A DNA stretch of 64,000 nt from Brassica napus (taxonomy: Eukaryota; Streptophyta; Magnoliopsida; Brassicales; Brassicaceae). The notes under the pieces were generated by a model. That model had not been told where the DNA came from, ran no database searches, and saw only the letters and a program-made list of their open reading frames with translations. Location of the stretch: positions 15,135,683-15,199,682 of the forward strand of contig NC_063439.1 in the NCBI RefSeq assembly GCF_020379485.1. The letters are read 5' to 3'. The position numbers and the translations under genes were made by a program. Below are positions 33,902 through 43,585 of this stretch, in pieces (the first letter of the stretch is position 1; each line of letters begins with the position of its first letter).

Positions 33902-36436
33902 TGCCATTGTGGAGCAGAGTATGAATCGGAGTACGAAACAGAGTACTCGGAATCGATCGACACCCCAACCTTTCCATCGATCGATTCCAATGAGTCAACG
34001 GTGACCGATGACCGCAACAACACGTCACTCGACGAAATGCACCCAGTTTACCATTTCGCTTCACATAATCATTGTTACCAACATTTTGCCTTCCAACCTC
34101 CAAGCAATAGAGGACATGATGATTATTCCATAGGAAGTTGGGCAGACAGTGGTTTCCATGAAAGTTTTGCAGTTGACACTGTAATTATTTCACCTAATGA
34201 GGAACATACAGAGGAATATGATGAGGATTATTGGAAAGAACGTGCAATAGAAATGTCTTTGCAGCATGAAAGACTTGAAACACATAAGTTCACCAACACG
34301 TTTCCAACATCGTTCGACGCTGTGCACTCCACATCAGTCGATACCCACCCTCGTCCAGCAAAACAACCGCTCACATCGATCGACACACGTACTGGAACAT
34401 CGATCGATATTCGCGGCGCAGCGAAAATTCAGGAGCAGGAGAATATTCTCTCCCCAACTAGGTTTATAGATACCTATATAAATAGTTTTGCACCCCCGAA
34501 ACCACCTACACACATCAGAGCAAACACACAAGCAAAAAAGATGAACACTCTTCCTTCTACATCAACAGAAAAATCCATGAAGAGCAATCATCTCAAGAAC
34601 ACAAGTTATGCAGAAATTACTCTGCCATCGATCGATGCAACTGTATCTACATCGATCGATACTACTCTAAACCCTAATCTTTCTATTTCTAAATTAAATG
34701 ATTATGCAAACATTGATTACGGTTTTCTAACACCTGATGAATTTGGTATTTTCAGGGACCCAGATGGCAACGCACGTGCAATGGATGGAAGAATTTTACA
34801 AGTGTCCAGAGAGGACATAGCAGACATCCTTCAAGTAGCCAATGGACCTGACAACCTATTCTCCCAGCAACGTGGCACTCCAGACGTCATTCAAACAGAT
34901 CCTAACAACCACGTAGGAGTCGCCACAACAGAGATCAATCCAGATCTATCACGCCAACCAAAAGGGCAAGCATCGATCGACGGTACAACTGAGACATCGA
35001 TCGACATGGTAACACCAACGTCGATTGATAGAGATGACTCGACGTCGATAGACAGACGGTATGAATGTGGGAACCGCGCTTTTGACATGTACGGAGCCAG
35101 AAAGTTCACTTGGGAACAAAGGGACAAGTATGGAGTCTACAGAGATGAGTGTGGACACGCACGAGGCTTAGCTGGTGAGATGATACCTGTCACAAAGGAC
35201 AACATCAGGAAATTACTGGAAAGAGCATCTCTTTTTGAAGAGAGCCACATCTGTCTTCCAGAACATGCCACTTCCTTCACACTCACAAAACTGGCACCAG
35301 AACTCTACACCAAAGATGAAATCGATGAGATGGTGTTTGGTATTTGTGGAGCTCAGGAGAAACTGGGAGAGGAGCTCAAAACATTGGTAGAAGATACACA
35401 TCAGCCTTTGGATAGAGGCTACAATGAGCTTTTCAGAAGTATGGCAGAAATGAGGACAGAAATTGAGAGTTTACGTCAGCAACTTGAGAAGGAAGCTACG
35501 ACCTCAGCATCGATCGACGCACAACATGCAACATCGATCGACGTCAGTCTTCCTACAGCTCAGATCCCTGCAGAACCGCAATGTTCAACACAACACAGGG
35601 ATGAATGGGAAGTCTCATACATCGACACGAGGATAAATGACGTTTACTGCCCTCTCAACAACAACGTGGACTGGCTAAGCACTAAAATCGAGCTACTACA
35701 GCAAGATCTGGACACCATTCGCAAGAAGGACCAACAACCAGCCACATCGATCGACATGTGTACCTTCACATCGCTCGACGCTAAAGTCTCAGCCATGAAT
35801 GAGAGGCTGAGGACTTACGAGGACATGCATGACCGCTTTATATCACCAGTCATGATAGATTTAAACAAATTGTCTATTCAATTACTTCATGCCCAAAAGG
35901 ATATTGAGAACATTACTAATCAAAATTTTTTGCAGGCAAAATCAGCATCGATCGACAGGCTACGAGAGCCTTGGATCGATGGCAAGAAACCTGTGGAGTT
36001 ACTTCCTTACACAGCAGTAGAGGTTGACAAGATCACATCCAAGATCTACACTGCTCTAGACACCATGGAGGAACGACTTGACAAGCGCTGCGATGACATC
36101 TACTTTCCATTCGACAACAAAATCAGTGGACTAGACAGCCACGCAGAATGGCTACAGAAAGAAGTCAAAGCCATTCAGAGGCAACTCGCAGCCCAACACC
36201 AGATATCAGCATCGATCGACAGGACCCTAGCGAAATCGATCGATGGAAACTCGCTGAGACCAACCAACGAACACATAATCGCATCGATCGACGCCGAGTC
36301 TACACCAATCGGCGAGCAGCTGATACACAAGACAGTAGAGACAATGCAAAAGGAAATGACAGATCTTTCAGCATACGCCTATGACAACATAGGTTGGCAC
36401 CAGGTCAGCATTGACAACGTTCAAGAAAGGCTATAG
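33902..36436 (+). CDS. 811-codon ORF of unknown function replacing pol
   Basis: The frame is open from before 33902 to TAG at 36434-36436. It has no clear ATG start (position 34001 is GTG) and was probably continuous with gag-pro before a one-base shift near 33880. No RT, RNase H or integrase motif is present. Repeats seen: a module with RDPDGNARAMDGRI (about 34754-34800) and again RDECGHARGLAGEM (about 35140-35185), echoed in gag near 31390-31470; a second module with NDVYCPLNNNVDWLSTKIEL (about 35636-35695) and again near 36094-36160 with IYFPFDNKISGLDSHAEWLQ, both followed by LQ-rich, probably coiled-coil helices. Many SID tripeptides mark TCGATCGA sites. The coding character continues to about 36580, so the TAG may be a late stop. 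Function unknown; a structural (gag-like) role is a guess. Confidence 0.7.
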   Translation, partial: CHCGAEYESEYETEYSESIDTPTFPSIDSNESTVTDDRNNTSLDEMHPVYHFASHNHCYQHFAFQPPSNRGHDDYSIGSWADSGFHESFAVDTVIISPNEEHTEEYDEDYWKERAIEMSLQHERLETHKFTNTFPTSFDAVHSTSVDTHPRPAKQPLTSIDTRTGTSIDIRGAAKIQEQENILSPTRFIDTYINSFAPPKPPTHIRANTQAKKMNTLPSTSTEKSMKSNHLKNTSYAEITLPSIDATVSTSIDTTLNPNLSISKLNDYANIDYGFLTPDEFGIFRDPDGNARAMDGRILQVSREDIADILQVANGPDNLFSQQRGTPDVIQTDPNNHVGVATTEINPDLSRQPKGQASIDGTTETSIDMVTPTSIDRDDSTSIDRRYECGNRAFDMYGARKFTWEQRDKYGVYRDECGHARGLAGEMIPVTKDNIRKLLERASLFEESHICLPEHATSFTLTKLAPELYTKDEIDEMVFGICGAQEKLGEELKTLVEDTHQPLDRGYNELFRSMAEMRTEIESLRQQLEKEATTSASIDAQHATSIDVSLPTAQIPAEPQCSTQHRDEWEVSYIDTRINDVYCPLNNNVDWLSTKIELLQQDLDTIRKKDQQPATSIDMCTFTSLDAKVSAMNERLRTYEDMHDRFISPVMIDLNKLSIQLLHAQKDIENITNQNFLQAKSASIDRLREPWIDGKKPVELLPYTAVEVDKITSKIYTALDTMEERLDKRCDDIYFPFDNKISGLDSHAEWLQKEVKAIQRQLAAQHQISASIDRTLAKSIDGNSLRPTNEHIIASIDAESTPIGEQLIHKTVETMQKEMTDLSAYAYDNIGWHQVSIDNVQERL

Positions 36437-37325
36437 AACATCTCCAATGTACTTGAGAAGATGGATGACAAATGGACTAGAAATGATGAGGCCACAAGAA
36501 GTTTCATTGCATCTTGGTCCAGAATGCGCAGAGATGACGTGGATGCTTGCTTTCCAACAAGCAGTTGTTTCTCCATCCAATAGCCAATCACTACCACAGT
36601 CAAGCTAAATGACTATAACCAAGCGCTGAGTGGGAGGCAACCCACTATTAGGTATTTTATTTAGGTTTTATTAGCTAGCATTTATTTACTTTCGTTTTAT
36701 TTCTCTCCCATTTAAGAGACCCACGTAGGAGGACCTGAATATCGACCGACGACGAGACGTCGACATCGCTCAACATAGACAACCACACGACGATCGATGA
36801 AACACTTTCATATCGATCGATATCTAATCCGGTCAGATGTATCTTCCTTACTTGTTACATTTCGTACATCATAAACTATTCATCATAACTCCGGCTGAGT
36901 TACACTAGGACAATGTAATTTAAGTCTGGGGGGAGCTTTACTGATATAATTTATTTTATTCTTATGTAAAAAGGAATTTTAATAAATTATGCTTAGCTAT
37001 TGAAAATAGGAACTATATCTTATATTGATTTAAACATGAATATCTAACCAATCTTTAGCACCATTTTAGATTTACTGATTGCATATAACACTAAAGATGC
37101 TAAAGTGGATCAACCTATCAACTACACACTTGTCTTGAACCGTATGAAGTAACCAAAGGTGATTTCCAACACTAAACCAGACATAACCGCTTGTCTTGGG
37201 GCTTGGTATACATGGGATCGAATTCTTCAGACAGGTCTGGAAGGTAAAGCCTGGTTTAGATTATTTATCACATTTTCTCTCTCTAAATTTCGATCCTATA
37301 TTAGTTAGTGAGTATACAAAAAAAA

Positions 37326-37364
<39 letters not shown>

Positions 37365-37997
37365 CTATTGTTTAATTAGGATGCGTCTGAACAGGACTTG
37401 GTGGCTAAAACCATTAAGGCTTGATTCATAAAGACTCAAATAAAAGAGTTCGAAACGGGACTTGGAGGCGGCAATCTTCAAGGCTCGCTTTCGCAAAGAA
37501 CTCTTGGATATAGGTCAAAAAGAAGTGAACAGAACTTGGTGGCAACCACCATTAAGTTTTGATTCATGGAAGCCTGCCCAATCTTGGTCACTGATCCTGC
37601 AATGGAAGCAGACTTTGACTCAAAAGAGAAATTTAGATAGAGAGAAACTAGGAACTAACTTTTACCTGCAGCTCTAGATACCTGTCTGAAATTCTTGCAT
37701 CCTGTGATCGATACTCCCAAGGTAAAGCATTCACTTTATATTTATGTTAAGAAATGAAATCAGTAGAGGGGATTTCAGACGTGAATTGATGAGTTGTGTT
37801 ACGTTAGAAATGGTTGCTAAGGTAGGATATTGCATAGTGTGCTTTTGTGATTAGGACTTTTTAAATGTGGTTGCAAAATTGTTGAGGAAAGATTTCTATG
37901 CTTTAAAATCTTAAGTCCCCATATTTTCAAACCTCTTTCAGAGAGACTGCATGTATGTTTTGCTTGAGGACAAGCAAAAGGGTAAGTCTGGGGGAGT
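36437..37997 (+). other. 3' untranslated interior of the Athila-like element with conserved signals
   Basis: Contains AAGCGCTGAG plus TGGGAGGCAACCCA at 36621-36644, TCGATCGA sites at about 36790-36825, a small hairpin AACTC/GAGTT (36887-36901), an internal PPT-like AAGTCTGGGGGGAG (36922-36935), a TA microsatellite (about 37331-37358) and the true PPT immediately before 37998. Two paralogous GAACTTGGTGGC/GGACTTGGTGGC stretches occur near 37396 and 37532. No further ORF of note. Confidence 0.7.
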
Positions 37998-39298
37998 TGA
38001 TATACCTTGGATTTGACCCATTTTTATCCATGGTATATAAGTATTTTACAATATATATATCTATGTTTTCTACTCTTCTAGGTATGTTTTCAGGTTCAGG
38101 TGCATTTCGGAGTAAAGCTTTGACTTTGGAGCATTTTGGAGCTTAAAGGACATTTCACCCGAGCTGGCCACTTAGAGCTCGACGAGAGAAAGAACAATCG
38201 ATCGATGCGCATCAGTGCTGACGATCGATATCAGAAAATGCCTCGACAGATGAAGATTTATATCGATCGATGTACACAAGTACCATCGATCGATGTCGAG
38301 ACACCACACACACAACATTTTGGATTCAGCAGACTTAAAACCCAAGGCCAAGCCAAATTACCAAAATGCGCTGACGAGTTTTTAACCTAGTAGAATATAT
38401 ACTGCCTAAGTGTTTTGACGGCAGAACAGCTTTTCTAGACCTAGTTTTGTTACAAGTTTCATTGGGAGAGAAGATCACTTGTGATTGGAACTCCTTGTTT
38501 CCATTTCTTTTCATCTATACTATGAGTTTCTATTCCTTTATTGTTATGAATTGCTTTGCTATGTCTGAGTAGTTCAACTGTTAGATCCAGGGTTCAGATA
38601 GGTTTGTGGGATTAGCCCCAAACTATAGATCTGCCTTGTTGTGATATTCATGATAGATTTGAATTCATTGCTTGTTTTAGCCTTGCTAACTAGAACTTGA
38701 TCATAGGATTGCATACTCAAGCACCCTTGTTATCCCATCCTGACATCTATCTATCATATTAGGACTGCTAGAGAGGGCTAACCGCCAATTTAGTATCTTA
38801 ATAGGGCATTTCATACTCGCGCATAGGCCTGGCTAGAACCCGTCGATCGATGTCCTCAACTAACAATGGATCGACGTTGGCAAAGGTGTATTGGTCGACG
38901 TCTTAATAGACCATCGATCGATACTCTCTCGTTGTCTGCATACTAACCGTTGAAACACGAGATCTAGTCTGTTAACTAGTGGTACATGCGACAGCTGATC
39001 ACTGAGTTAAGCGAATGAACTCTAATATATCATGCATGCAATAGTTAGGCATTTATAGGTATTATAATCTCCAACACCTGAATAGTGGCCCTGCATCTAA
39101 TATCATTTCCAACCAAGTTACATTTATTATTTACTCGCTTGTTACTATTGCTATTTCATTTAAACATTTGCAACCTTTAGAATTAATAAACACTAGATTT
39201 AATTGTTCCCTAGCTCCTTGTGGATTCGATCCCTAAGTACTACATCTGAACCTCTTTTGATGAGAGTAACACTCCTTAGGGTAATTTGAGTGGTATCA
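37998..39298 (+). repeat. 3' LTR of the Athila-like element
   Basis: Begins TGATATACCTTGG after the PPT and ends GAGTGGTATCA. It is followed by the right tatat duplication. Confidence 0.92.
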
Positions 39299-39303
39299 TA
39301 TAT

Positions 39304-40245
39304 CATTCAAAAGAATCTTACAAAATTTGTTTTAAATTAACCTCGAGGTTTTCGGTCAATAAATCTTATAAATAAGAAATATCAAAACGCCTTTGCAAGG
39401 ATAATAAAATTACCGCTGGCTAATGATGTTCCTTTCCGTCCTAGAATAAGGTCTCCCGCCTATTGGTTACCTGCATCACAAATGAGTCATGAGTAACTAG
39501 TTTACTCAGTGAGCCTAGTCATGCACCCCAACATATATTAATAATATCTTAAGCAATCAATTCCATTTGTATGCAGTGGAAATATATTCCATAACTAATA
39601 AAAATACATATACAAGGCCTATTATTTCATCGATGTGAATCTTATCTTAAACATCATCTCCACGACACCCGCCATACACTCATACTTATAATATATATAT
39701 AGACTAAACCCGGAAAACCACCAAGGCTAACCGAGCCTAGCGGAGAAATAGATATAACCATCATCTCCATTACATATTTCAAGATCGAACATCTAATGCT
39801 GCATGCAGTTACACGGCATCCAGGGTGCAACCTCATCATTGTGTCTTCGTAACCTTGTTCCGCATCGCAGGAACAATTCACGGTAATGCGGGAATTTTCA
39901 GGAGAGTGAGTATACAATAAGACTTCACATGATTTATACTTATATATTTAATACTATACATATTTCTCAAGTACTAAGGTTTGGAATAAACCTCTATGAT
40001 CATTCATAAATATTTAATAATTGTTTACACTAAGTAAACACCTCACCAATTCAATATTTGATCAAGAGACAAAGTCTATCAATCATCTACATTCAGTATT
40101 GATCAACCATATATCTAGACTCACCTTTGATTCCATGAGATTGGCTAGGGAAGACTAGACTCGAGCTCAACTAATAGCACTCCATTTCACTCCGATTTCC
40201 TCAAGCTTTAAGATGAACTTGGTTGATACAAACTTCAAGCTGAAC
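39304..40245 (-). repeat. Middle segment of the solo LTR
   Basis: AT-rich, non-coding LTR sequence between the Athila-like element and the second LINE. Words such as TTACTCAGTGAGCC (about 39500) and a GC-richer part at 39800-39900 resemble, in reverse orientation, the 22.3-23.1 kb LTR remnant. No gene. Confidence 0.6.
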
Positions 40246-40283
40246 TCTATGGAGATTGAGGAGGGCTAGATCAAGAGGTCTCT

Positions 40284-40550
40284 GTGGAAGTAAACTCTAT
40301 GGAGACTGAGGAGGCTTTCCCAATTGATGAAAATGTGGACGTAGTAGGAAAGAAAGAGCATCAGATCTCAAAGAAGAAAAATGGAAAGTTCATGGCTGCT
40401 GCGATGGGAGAGAACGCGAAGAAGAAACTGGTTCAGAGCTTTGTCTCTCCAAGGAAGAAGGCAATGGCGAAGCAAGGCAGTAAGGTGGGGGACAAGGGTC
40501 CAGTGCCCACAAAGAAGGCCTTGATCAAGCCGAAACCAGACCAGGACTGA
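40284..40550 (+). pseudogene. LINE ORF1 C-terminal tail
   Basis: An 88-codon frame of Lys-rich sequence (EHQISKKKNGKFMAAAM ... KKALIKPKPDQD) ends at TGA 40548-40550. It fits the basic end of a plant LINE ORF1 nucleic-acid-binding protein. The RNA-binding and zinc-knuckle parts are absent because of 5' truncation. Confidence 0.55.
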
Positions 40551-41785
40551 TACCTGGCGCTTGTTCTGATTATTTTAAATTAATTTCAGTATGAATAAGT
40601 TTAGGAATTTTGATGCAAAGTCCCTGTTTGCTCTTATTTTGTTTCCTTGGTGAAGTTGTCTCTGATGATGTCAGAGATTTGGAATAAAAGAGTTGGTTCT
40701 AGTTCTTATTATATTGGTCTTGTTGGGATGATAGAGGTTTATATGAAAGGGTATATTGTTGTTTTGTTGTTGTTGCGATCACTAGGATATCAGCTTTCTT
40801 TGAGTTTAGGTTCTCGCCCTCCTAGCAGATATAGTTATTTTTGGTGGAAATGGATTGAGGAATGTATAGTGGATTGGGGGAATACAACTTGGTTCTTGGA
40901 GATGATTAGAAACAGAACGTGGTTTTTGGATCTGTTTTGTTTTTTGGAGTGTGTAGAATATGTGTTTGGTTCATATTGATGCGTGTGTTTGTGAGGATTC
41001 TAGTTCTGGAAACATATGTTCAGAGACAGTCATGATTTATGACAAGCGAAGCAGGAAACTATATTGGTGGGGAGGTTTTCTCGTTCTTTCGGAGTACTGT
41101 GGCTGGGACTGGGGCTGGCTGAATCTAGGTTTTTCTGGTTTCCAAGCGAAGCAGGAAAGTATATTACTCTCTGGTTATCTAGGTCTTTCTGGTTATCCCA
41201 GGACTGTACATTGTATGAATATGGTTATGAGCTCTAATTTTGAGGTCATGGTTTTTTCCAGGTTTGGCTTAATAGTTCATGTTGACGTAAAAGATGTTTC
41301 AGTTCCTGGTGAAATAGCTTTGAGTTTGTGGGAGGTGTTCTTCAGTTATATACATAAGATCATTTCTTATGATTGCTTAGTTGAGACTATTAGTTTCATT
41401 TTTCTCATGGTCTGGGGAGCTGGTGGAGTTGGTAATTGGATTGTATTAAAGCGTTGATCGTATGAATGGATGATGCAGGTTGTTGAAGTAATTGACTCCA
41501 CGGCTTGTATTTTCTCAAGTTAGTTTGGAAGATATGATAGTTATAAAACGATTATTATGTTACATTCTTGTAGTCTCCAATTTCATGGCAATCTAATATT
41601 TAATAAAAACCGTCAAGGGGGAGACAGGTTGGACTTGGTTATAAAAGACGGTCAGATATTTTGGAAGGGGGGGTTTCCACAAGGTTTATTTTTTCCAGAT
41701 TGGATTTACAGTGATAATTTGGATGGGTTTCAATTATTGCGTTGAGGTCGTAGAGAAGGTTAAAAAATAATAATAAGTATTTGAT
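40551..41785 (+). other. LINE region between ORF1 and ORF2
   Basis: T/G-rich sequence. Open frames (40647-40979, 40960-41457) are long because stops are rare in such composition and show no domain. The phrase GGTTTTCT.GTTTTCTGGTT recurs around 41063-41180. No gene supported. Confidence 0.5.
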
Positions 41786-42746
41786 ATGAAAATTCTAAGT
41801 TAGAATTGTCGAGGAATGGAGAGCAACTATACAATTAGTTACTTGAGAGAAATATGGCATAAACATAGACCGGCTTTTCTCTTTTTATCGGAAACAAAAC
41901 AATGTTTTAACTTTGTTCAGAATTTTCAATTTCATTTTGGGTATAAATATCTGCACCCGGTTGATCCTAATGGGAGAAGTGGAGGTTTGGCTCTTTACCA
42001 TACTCATGAGTCTCTGGTTTCAATACTCTATTCAAATAATCGGATTATAGATATTGAAACAAGCTATAAAGGAAAAAAGATTTTTATCTCCTTTGTATAT
42101 GGGAAGCCGGTTCAGGGTCTTCGCGATTATGTTTGGGAACGCCTTACACAAATCGGAATAAGTAGAGTGGAACCATGGTTTGTTATTGGGGATCTCAATG
42201 AAATAACTGGTAACCATGAGAAGGAATGGGGAGCGCTTCGGCATGCATCAACCTTTATTCAATTTAATAATATGATTGAAAATTGTGGTCTCTTAGAATT
42301 TTCGTCTAAGGAAAATACTTTGTCATGGAGTGGGAAGAGGCAAGGACAAATGGTTCGATGTAAATTAGATTGGGCTTTAGGGAATGTAGAATGGCATAAT
42401 CTATTCCCGTCAGCTTTTGTGGAATATTTGGAAATGATAGGCTCGGATCATAGGCCCATTGTTACAAGTTTAGATGAGAAATTAATCAACACTAGGAAAC
42501 AATTTCGTTTTGATAAGCGATGGATTGGTATGGAAGGGCTTATGGATTCTATTTCGCAAGGTTGGTCTACGGAAAATCCACGGAATAATTCGGGTGTAGT
42601 AGATAAAATTGTTAATTGTCGATACGAAATATCGGTTTGGAGGAAAAATAACCTTCCATATGGTAAGGAAAAGATAAGTTCTCTACAGAAGGCTTTGGAG
42701 GAAATTCAGGGTGATAATACTAAAACGTATGAGGAGGTACTAGAGG
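41786..42746 (+). pseudogene. LINE ORF2 N-terminal part: AP endonuclease
   Basis: The ATG at 41786 (MKILS) is followed by a stop at 41801-41803, where the family has Trp, and then an open frame to 42760. Endonuclease motifs: FLSETKQ (catalytic Glu), VIGDLNEI, NTLSWSG and SDHRPI near the end. This enzyme nicks target DNA to prime reverse transcription. The frame is cut at 42746 by the CRM-like element and resumes in phase at 49453. Confidence 0.87.
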
Positions 42747-43574
42747 TAATACGTCCCTAGATTGCTTCTCTGGATAGTATGGGATAGATCCTTGCTAGAA
42801 CGAATTAAAGACTCAAGCTCTACAAGGTTATGGATCGATTGGTGACACAAGAGGCTGCGGAAAGGCTCCTTGATACTCCTAAGTGACTAGATCGGATATG
42901 ACACACCGAGATAGACACTCTTGGGTTGTTGGATATTACACACCAACAAGAACACTCAACAACTCGCGAACAAGCAGTAGAGAGAACAAAGGAAAGGTTT
43001 ATGATAAAAGATAATTGATTATTGATAAGGGTTTCAATGTACACTTATATAAGAGAAGTTGGAACAGACTCCAAGCTTCTCGAAAACTATCAAGAGAGTA
43101 AAGGCACACGGCTCTCTTGGAAATAGAAACAAATGACAAGTTTGAAAAACAAAAGCATGAAATGAAAGACATAATATCACATAAGGTTGATCCGGGATAA
43201 GGTTGGATCGAGATCATCAACTAAGAGATTTGAGAAGCAAATCTATGGCCTCGTTAAAAACCTATCTTTGGAAAACCCAATGGGACAAAACTAAAGATAG
43301 GGAAAAAGAGCACGCATAGATTGCTTGCTTAGTTGATGATCAGCTTGATGGTGCAGTAGCTTGAATGGTGATAAGTGTGTCTTGGTTGATCAAGCTTCTA
43401 CCAAGACATTCTTCTTGTTTCCATGACATCTTAACCAATCCTCCAATAGCTTGCGTGAGCCTCCTTGTTCTTGATCGAGTCATAGGTCCTTTAGGCAAGG
43501 CTAGGACATCTTCATCAGTTGGCTTATCTAGATCCTCATCATCTCCATTAGCTAGTTGGTCCATGATCACATCG
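42747..43574 (-). repeat. 3' LTR (minus sense) of the CRM-like element
   Basis: Plus sense begins TAATACGTCCCTAG and ends GATCACATCG. The last base differs from the other LTR (A). Confidence 0.88.
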
Positions 43575-43585
43575 TCCCCTCCCTC

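Larger units (their letters stand above)
29701..39298 (+). mobile_element. Athila-like Ty3/gypsy element without RT or integrase
   Basis: Complete LTRs (29701-31004 and 37998-39298) are flanked by the 5-bp duplication tatat (29696-29700 and 39299-39303). PBS TGGCGCCGTTGCCG is at 31009-31022 and PPT GTCTGGGGGAG at about 37987-37996. The coding region has gag and protease, followed by an 811-codon ORF in place of RT, RNase H and integrase. It would need enzymes from a full Athila such as the one at 57607. LTRs differ at roughly 35 of 1300 positions by eye. TCGATCGA octamers are spread over LTR, coding and untranslated parts. Confidence 0.9.

Noticed and set aside
34001..34030. GTG at 34001 as the true start of the 811-codon ORF
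   Set aside because: Coding-like sequence in the same frame extends upstream to about 33890 and matches the expected continuation of gag-pro. A frameshift is more likely than a new start.
40647..41457. Two overlapping plus-strand ORFs (110 and 165 codons) as genes
   Set aside because: They lie in T/G-rich LINE spacer with low-complexity translation and no domain. Few stops are expected by composition.
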